In this document: piece after piece, positions 59,053 through 64,000 of the stretch | Layout: each line of letters opens with the position of its first letter | Numbering within the stretch: position 1 is the first letter of the stretch | NCBI RefSeq assembly: GCF_022348165.1 | Contig: NZ_JAKRFI010000004.1 | Location: 310,001-374,000, forward strand | Direction of reading: 5' to 3' | Origin: Halomonas sp. McH1-25 | GTDB lineage: Bacteria > Pseudomonadota > Gammaproteobacteria > Pseudomonadales > Halomonadaceae | Length of the DNA stretch: 64,000 nucleotides | The notes under the pieces: model-generated | What the model saw: only the letters and a program-made list of their open reading frames with translations | What the model was told of the DNA's origin: nothing | Databases searched by the model: none | Program-made: the position numbers and the translations under genes

Positions 59053-60468
59053 ATGGCCAAGGAGTACCATTACACGCTAGGCGGCCAACGCTACCGCTTC
59101 AAGAACCTGGCCGAGTTGATGGCCAAGGCGACGCCGTCGCGCTCGGGGGATCGCCTGGCGGGCGTGATCGCTGCATCCGCCGAAGAGCGCGTGGTGGCGC
59201 AGATGGCGCTGGCCGAACTGCCACTGAAGACCTTTCTCGAGGATCTGCTGATCCCCTATGAAAGCGACGAGATCACCCGCCTGATCGTCGACACTCACGA
59301 CGCCGACGCGTTCGCCCCCATCGCTCACCTCACCGTCGGCGACTTTCGCAACTGGTTGCTCAGCGACCTCGCCACTCCCGAAATTCTCGCTGGCGTGCGC
59401 GCCGGCATCACGCCGGAAATGGCCGCCGCCGTCAGCAAGATCATGCGCAACCAGGATCTGATCCTGGTGGCCCGCAAGTGCCGCGTCATCACCGCATTTC
59501 GCAATACCATCGGCCTGCCGGGGCGGCTGTCGACGCGCCTGCAGCCCAACCACCCCACCGACGACGTGACCGGCATCGCCGCGAGCATTCTCGATGGCCT
59601 GCTGTATGGCAATGGCGATGCGGTGATCGGCATCAATCCCGCCACCGACAACGTCGCGCAGAGCGTCAAGCTGATGCGCCTGATGGACGAGGTGATCCGC
59701 AAGTACGCCATTCCGACCCAATCCTGCGTGCTGACTCACGTCACCAATACCCTGGAGGCCATCGAGCAGGGGGCGCCGGTCGACCTGGTCTTCCAGTCGA
59801 TCGGCGGCACCGAAGCCACCAATGCCAGCTTCGGCTTCGACCTCAGCGTGCTGGCCGAGGCCCGGGACGCCGCCCTGTCGCTGAAGCGCGGCACGCTGGG
59901 CAACAACGTCATGTACTTCGAGACCGGTCAGGGCAGCGCGCTGTCCGCCGACGCCCATCACGGCCTCGACCAGCAGACCTGCGAGGCGCGCGCCTACGCC
60001 GTGGCGCGCCATTTCGATCCGCTGCTGGTCAACACCGTGGTCGGCTTCATCGGCCCCGAGTACCTGTTCGACGGCAAGGAGATCATCCGCGCCGGGCTGG
60101 AGGACCATTTCTGTGGCAAGCTGCTCGGCGTGCCGATGGGCTGCGACATCTGCTACACCAATCACGCCGAGGCCGACCAGAACGACATGGACAACCTGCT
60201 CACGCTACTCGGCGTGGCGGGCTGCAACTTCATCATGGGCATCCCCGGCTCGGACGACATCATGCTCAATTACCAGACCACCTCGTTCCACGATGCGCTC
60301 TACGCCCGCCGCGTCCTGGGCCTGGGCCCGGCCCCCGAATTCGAGCGCTGGCTGGCCGAGATGGCGATCTTCGCTGACGTCGCCAATCATCGGCTCAACG
60401 ACGCCTTGCCGGACTCCTTCGCCCGTTCGCTGGCCAACCTGCCCGCCGGAGCCGACCATGACCGATAA
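59053..60468 (+). CDS. eutB: Ethanolamine ammonia-lyase large subunit
   Basis: Adenosylcobalamin-dependent lyase subunit (471 aa) converting ethanolamine to acetaldehyde and ammonia. Diagnostic segments: RNTIGLPGRLSTRLQPNHPTDD, VFQSIGGTEATNASFGFD, YFETGQGSALSADAHHG and GVPMGCDICYTNHAEADQND. The ATG at 59053 gives the MAKEYHYTLGG N-terminus. The last 11 nt overlap eutC. No microcompartment shell genes or eutA reactivase gene adjoin it. Confidence 0.97.
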   Translation: MAKEYHYTLGGQRYRFKNLAELMAKATPSRSGDRLAGVIAASAEERVVAQMALAELPLKTFLEDLLIPYESDEITRLIVDTHDADAFAPIAHLTVGDFRNWLLSDLATPEILAGVRAGITPEMAAAVSKIMRNQDLILVARKCRVITAFRNTIGLPGRLSTRLQPNHPTDDVTGIAASILDGLLYGNGDAVIGINPATDNVAQSVKLMRLMDEVIRKYAIPTQSCVLTHVTNTLEAIEQGAPVDLVFQSIGGTEATNASFGFDLSVLAEARDAALSLKRGTLGNNVMYFETGQGSALSADAHHGLDQQTCEARAYAVARHFDPLLVNTVVGFIGPEYLFDGKEIIRAGLEDHFCGKLLGVPMGCDICYTNHAEADQNDMDNLLTLLGVAGCNFIMGIPGSDDIMLNYQTTSFHDALYARRVLGLGPAPEFERWLAEMAIFADVANHRLNDALPDSFARSLANLPAGADHDR

Positions 60469-61288
60469 GTTGCCGAGCAACGGTGTCATCACCAATCCCT
60501 GGCGACGCCTGAGCGAATTCACCGCTGCGCGCATCGGCCTGGGCCGGGCCGGCATCAGCCTGCCAACCGACCGGCTTCTGGAGTTCCAACTGGCCCACGC
60601 CCGCGCCCAGGACGCAGTGCACCTGCCGCTAGACGTCGAGGCATTGTGTCGAGACCTGACCGGCCTGACAAACGACGCCCCACCGCATGTCGTGCACAGC
60701 CGCGCCGCGGACCGCATGACCTACCTGCAGCGTCCGGACTGGGGCCGGCGCCTCGACGAGGCCTCCCGCGAGCGCCTGAGTCACAATGAAGATATCCCCC
60801 AGGCGCCTTTCGATCTGGCCATCGTGATTGTCGATGGCCTGTCTTCGCTGGCCGTGCAGCAGAACGCCGAGCCATTTCTGCGCGCACTGATCGACGCCTT
60901 GGATGACGATAGCCAGTACGACTGGCGACTGGCGCCGCTGACCATCGTCGAGCAAGGGCGGGTCGCCATCGGCGATGAAATCGGCGAGTTGCTCAATGCC
61001 CGGGCGGTACTGGTCATGGTCGGCGAGCGCCCCGGCCTGAGCTCGCCCGACAGTCTGGGACTCTATCTGACCTGGGCGCCCAAGGTCGGTCTCACCGACG
61101 CCTACCGCAACTGCATCTCCAACGTGCGCCCGGCGGGCCTGGCCTATCCCGACGCCAGCCGGCGATTGCTCTACCTACTGCGCGAATCGCGCCAGAAGCA
61201 GCTCTCCGGGGTCCATCTGAAGGACCGCACCGAGGACGAGACGATCGATCACCAGGGCGGCAGCATTCGCAACTTCCTGATTTCCTAA
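60458..61288 (+). CDS. eutC: Ethanolamine ammonia-lyase small subunit
   Basis: Small subunit (276 aa) that, with EutB, holds coenzyme B12. Motifs: NPWRRLSEFTAARIGLGRAG, QLAHARAQDAVHLPLD, LAIVIVDGLSSLAVQQNA, VLVMVGERPGLSSPDSLG and SNVRPAGLAYPDASRRLLYL. The ATG at 60458 overlaps eutB by 11 nt, implying coupling. There is no long N-terminal targeting extension, consistent with a cytosolic enzyme. It is followed after 38 nt by the permease. Confidence 0.96.
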   Translation: MTDKLPSNGVITNPWRRLSEFTAARIGLGRAGISLPTDRLLEFQLAHARAQDAVHLPLDVEALCRDLTGLTNDAPPHVVHSRAADRMTYLQRPDWGRRLDEASRERLSHNEDIPQAPFDLAIVIVDGLSSLAVQQNAEPFLRALIDALDDDSQYDWRLAPLTIVEQGRVAIGDEIGELLNARAVLVMVGERPGLSSPDSLGLYLTWAPKVGLTDAYRNCISNVRPAGLAYPDASRRLLYLLRESRQKQLSGVHLKDRTEDETIDHQGGSIRNFLIS

Positions 61289-61326
61289 TCCCCCTTCTCT
61301 AACAACAAGACCCGAGGACGTACCGC

Positions 61327-62757
61327 ATGAGCGACCAACCCGTCGACCAGGATTACCTGGCCAAGCGACAACTGCGCAAGGGAACCGCCGGCTGGATCCT
61401 GCTGGCCGGACTCGGCGTGTCCTACGTGATTTCCGGCGATTTTGCCGGCTGGAACTTCGGCATCGCCGAGGCTGGTTGGGGCGGCTTCGTCATTGCCGCC
61501 GCGCTGATGGGCCTGATGTACTTCGCCCTGGTGCTGTCGCTGGCCGAGATGTCGGCGGCAATTCCGGCATCGGGCGGCGGCTATAGTTTTGCCCGTCAGG
61601 CCATGGGCCCGGCGGGCGGCTACCTGACCGGGTTGGCGGTACTCATCGAGTACGCCCTGGCGCCGGCGGCCATCGTCATCTTCATCGGCGCCGCCGTTGA
61701 AGCGCTGTTGGGTATCGACGGACCGCTGGTCTATGCCCTGTTCTATGCGGTGTTCATCGGCATTCACCTGGCCGGGGTGGGCGAAGCGCTCAAGGTGATG
61801 ATGGTGATCAGCGGCCTGGCGGTGTTCGCCATCGTCGCTACCGCCATTGCCCTGCTGGGCGACTTCGATGCCAGCCGGCTGTTCGACATCGCACCCACCG
61901 AGGCGGCGGGCGCCAACGCCTTCATGCCGTTCGGCTGGGCGGGCATCTGGGCGGCGCTGCCGTTCGGCATGTGGCTGTTCCTGGCCGTGGAGGGCGTGCC
62001 GCTGGCCGCCGAGGAATCCAAGGATCCGGCCCGCGACATGCCCAAGGGCATCATCGGCGCCATGATCTTCCTGCTGTTCACGGCGGTGCTGGTGGTGTTC
62101 CTGCTGGCCGGTGCGGCGGGTGCCGCAGCCATCGGCGCCAGTGGCGTGCCGCTGGTCGATGCGCTCAACGCCGCCGGCAACGGCACGCTGGCCACGGTGG
62201 TCAACGTGCTCGGCCTGGCCGGCCTGATCGCCTCGTTCTTCTCGATCATCTACGGCTATAGCCGGCTAGTCTTCGCCCTGTCGCGTGCCGGCTATCTGCC
62301 GAAAGTGCTGTCGCTGACCAGCCACCGCAAGGCGCCGACCTGGGCACTGGTGGTACCGGGCGTGTTCGGCTTCCTGGTCTCGCTGAGCGGAGAAGGCGAC
62401 CTGATTCTGGGCATGGCCGTGGTCGGCGCCACGCTCTCCTACGCACTGATGGCGATCAGCCACATCCTGCTGCGGATCAAGCGCCCCGACCTGCCCCGTC
62501 CCTACCGGACGCCGGGTGGCATCGTGACGTCCTCGGTCGCCCTGGTACTGTCGCTGGTGGCATTGACCGGGGTCTACGCCTTCGACCCACGTGCCTTCAA
62601 CTACACGATCGTGCTGTTCGTGATCGGTGCGGCGTATTACTTCCTCTACAGCCGCCATAAGCTGGTCGCCAAGACGGCCGAAGAAGAGTTCCAGCTGGTC
62701 GCCGATGCGGAAAGCAGCCTGGGCAGCGACGCACCGCCCGCCGCGACGCCGACCTGA
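61327..62757 (+). CDS. eat: Ethanolamine permease (APC superfamily)
   Basis: Amino-acid-polyamine-organocation transporter (476 aa) with about 12 helices. ISGDFAGWNFGIAEAGWGG near the N-terminus and EGVPLAAEESKDPARDMPKGI are typical of the Eat group found with eutBC in Pseudomonas and relatives. It probably imports ethanolamine across the inner membrane. Last gene of the eutB-eutC-eat operon, closed by a hairpin at 62777-62806. Confidence 0.94.
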   Translation: MSDQPVDQDYLAKRQLRKGTAGWILLAGLGVSYVISGDFAGWNFGIAEAGWGGFVIAAALMGLMYFALVLSLAEMSAAIPASGGGYSFARQAMGPAGGYLTGLAVLIEYALAPAAIVIFIGAAVEALLGIDGPLVYALFYAVFIGIHLAGVGEALKVMMVISGLAVFAIVATAIALLGDFDASRLFDIAPTEAAGANAFMPFGWAGIWAALPFGMWLFLAVEGVPLAAEESKDPARDMPKGIIGAMIFLLFTAVLVVFLLAGAAGAAAIGASGVPLVDALNAAGNGTLATVVNVLGLAGLIASFFSIIYGYSRLVFALSRAGYLPKVLSLTSHRKAPTWALVVPGVFGFLVSLSGEGDLILGMAVVGATLSYALMAISHILLRIKRPDLPRPYRTPGGIVTSSVALVLSLVALTGVYAFDPRAFNYTIVLFVIGAAYYFLYSRHKLVAKTAEEEFQLVADAESSLGSDAPPAATPT

Positions 62758-62776
62758 TTCCCTTCAGCCATGAAAA

Positions 62777-62806
62777 AAACCGCGGCCCAGCCAAGGGTCG
62801 CGGTTT
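62777..62806 (+). terminator. Terminator after eat
   Basis: Stem AAACCGCG / CGCGGTTT with a 14-nt loop that can pair further (CCC/GGG), followed by CGTTT. A-run before the stem also allows use on the minus strand. Confidence 0.6.
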
Positions 62807-62852
62807 CGTTTGAGCCTATGACGCGGCATTCAGCAGAGCGTCATGCAGCCGA

Positions 62853-62953
62853 AAGCCGGGGGCAGGGCAAAGCAAGGGTCATTTGCCATGGATGGCAAAT
62901 GTAGCGCCCATGGAGGGGTTTACAGCGCCCTTGCGGCGCCCTGCCCCCGGCTT
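62853..62953. repeat. Nested inverted-repeat intergenic element
   Basis: Outer arms AAGCCGGGGGCAGGGC (62853-62868) and its exact complement GCCCTGCCCCCGGCTT (62938-62953) enclose 69 nt. These hold an inner hairpin ATTTGCCAT-GG-ATGGCAAAT (62881-62900) and then GCGCCCATGGAGGGGTTTAC and further GCGCC motifs. It lies between the eat terminator and the purL stop (62975), so it would fold in the purL transcript. Units of this style recur between genes in several marine gammaproteobacteria as I remember them; copy number here is not known. Confidence 0.6.
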
Positions 62954-62974
62954 GCCCATTCGACGTCGGGACGC

Positions 62975-64000
62975 TTAGCCCACCCACACCCGCGCGTTGC
63001 GGAACAGGCGCATCCACGCGCCATCCTGCGTCCACTCCTGGGGACGCCAGGAGTTGGTCACGGCACGGGCGACACGCTCGGGATGCGGCATCAGGATGGT
63101 GACGCGGCCATCGTCGTTGGTCAGCCCGGTGATACCCGCCGGCGAGCCGTTGGGGTTGGCCGGGTAGCGCGTGGTCACCTGCCCGTAGTTGTCGATATAG
63201 CGCACGGCGATCTGGCCGCTGCCCTGCATGCTGCGCAAATGCGCGCTGTCGCGGAACTCGGCGCGGCCCTCGCCATGGGCCACGGCGATGGGCAGACGCG
63301 AGCCTTCCATGCCGGCGAGCAGCACCGACGGGCTCTTCTCGATCTGAACCATCGACACGCGCGCCTCGAACTGCTCGGACTCGTTGCGCACGAAACGCGG
63401 CCAGTTGTCGGTGCCGGGTATCAGCTCCTTGAGCTGAGAAAGCATCTGGCAGCCGTTGCACACACCCAGCGCGAAGCTGTCGTCACGCGCAAAGAACGCC
63501 GTGAACTGCTCGCGGGCGCGGGCGTTGAACAGCACCGACTTGGCCCAGCCGCCACCGGCACCGAGCACGTCGCCATACGAGAAGCCCCCACAAGCGACCA
63601 GCCCCTTGAACTCGTCGAGGGTGACGCGACCGGCAAGAATGTCGCTCATGTGCACGTCGACGGATTCGAAGCCGGCCTTGTCGAAGTTGGCCGCCATCTC
63701 GAGCTGACCGTTGACGCCCTGCTCGCGCAGGATCGCCATGCGCGGTCGCGTCGTATTGACGAACGGCGCAGCAATGTCCTCGTTCACGTCGAAGGTCGGC
63801 TCGGCGGACAGGCCCGGGTCGCGCAGGTCGAGCAGATCGTCGAACTCGGACTTGGCACAGTCGGGATTGTCGCGCAGTGCCTGCAGGCGGTAGCTGGTCT
63901 CGGCCCAGGTACGCTGAGTCAGCGCGCGGGTGGTCTCGAGCAGCGGCTCCTCGAACAGCGTCACGCGTACCTGATCGTCATAGCGCGGGCGCGCGATGAC
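62975..64000 (-). CDS. purL: Phosphoribosylformylglycinamidine synthase, C-terminal part (cut by window edge)
   Basis: C-terminal 341 codons of the large ATP-dependent FGAM synthase of purine synthesis (about 1300 aa in proteobacteria). The glutaminase domain is complete: [32 protein letters not shown], the nucleophile Cys in [13 protein letters not shown], and the His/Glu pair in MPHPERVAR. Coding continues through the window edge in frame ([13 protein letters not shown] before the GTG at 63964), so the start is outside. It is convergent with the eut operon. Confidence 0.97.
   Translation of the reverse strand, partial: VIARPRYDDQVRVTLFEEPLLETTRALTQRTWAETSYRLQALRDNPDCAKSEFDDLLDLRDPGLSAEPTFDVNEDIAAPFVNTTRPRMAILREQGVNGQLEMAANFDKAGFESVDVHMSDILAGRVTLDEFKGLVACGGFSYGDVLGAGGGWAKSVLFNARAREQFTAFFARDDSFALGVCNGCQMLSQLKELIPGTDNWPRFVRNESEQFEARVSMVQIEKSPSVLLAGMEGSRLPIAVAHGEGRAEFRDSAHLRSMQGSGQIAVRYIDNYGQVTTRYPANPNGSPAGITGLTNDDGRVTILMPHPERVARAVTNSWRPQEWTQDGAWMRLFRNARVWVG

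Overview
The window is about 64 kb of GC-rich chromosome from an aerobic gammaproteobacterium. A cbb3 oxidase under an Anr/FNR regulator, a CrbS/CrbR-type acetate circuit, UPF0149, BamC, BepA and TtcA fit Halomonas, Chromohalobacter or relatives (Halomonadaceae). That assignment is by gene content and style only. Nearly everything is core metabolism. I saw no phage, transposase, CRISPR array or obvious defence island.

Region by region. 1-11.4 kb: ccoNOQP, then ccoGHIS with a TauE/SafE-like membrane protein, hemN and anr, forming a microaerobic respiration module with Anr boxes ahead of ccoN and possibly hemN. 11.4-12.3 kb: ttcA. 12.4-26.2 kb: an acetate-sensing and acetate-use locus. It holds a DEDDh exonuclease and a cNMP/CBS/DUF294 protein on the minus strand, a 730-bp AT-rich regulatory gap, a DUF4212/SSS symporter pair, a small membrane protein, a giant transporter-histidine-kinase hybrid (CrbS type), an MntR-like regulator, an outer-membrane gene remnant, a LuxR-type response regulator (CrbR type) and acs. 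Three direct repeats in the gap and a related site at the acs promoter are candidate response-regulator boxes.

26.3-34.4 kb: sprT-like protease, UPF0149 protein, PLD-type cardiolipin synthase, plsB, rsmJ, uppP, tsaB, adk. 34.7-39.5 kb: aceF and aceE of pyruvate dehydrogenase, with two symmetric operator-like dyads upstream. 39.8-43.3 kb: ampD, nadC, a GNAT acetyltransferase, an acireductone dioxygenase with an altered metal ligand, and trmO. 43.3-50.6 kb: purC, a metallo-beta-lactamase-fold hydrolase, bamC, dapA, bcp, perM, a TusA-family protein and bepA, an order recalling the purC-bamC-dapA-bcp...perM-bepA region of E. coli. 50.7-57.7 kb: a CBS protein, nadA, three identical tRNA-Lys genes, scpA-scpB-rluB and radD. 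57.8-62.8 kb: eutR facing eutB-eutC-eat, a non-microcompartment ethanolamine pathway. The right edge cuts purL, preceded by a nested inverted-repeat intergenic element.

The parts connect metabolically. Ethanolamine breakdown gives acetaldehyde, which can end as acetate. Acetate is imported and activated by the symporter and Acs under the CrbS/CrbR pair, pyruvate dehydrogenase supplies the other route to acetyl-CoA, and electrons can leave through the cbb3 oxidase. Translational coupling by 4-nt ATGA or GTGA overlaps is frequent (ccoQ/P, ccoH/I, ccoI/S, uppP/rsmJ, bamC/hydrolase, tusA/perM, scpA/scpB/rluB).
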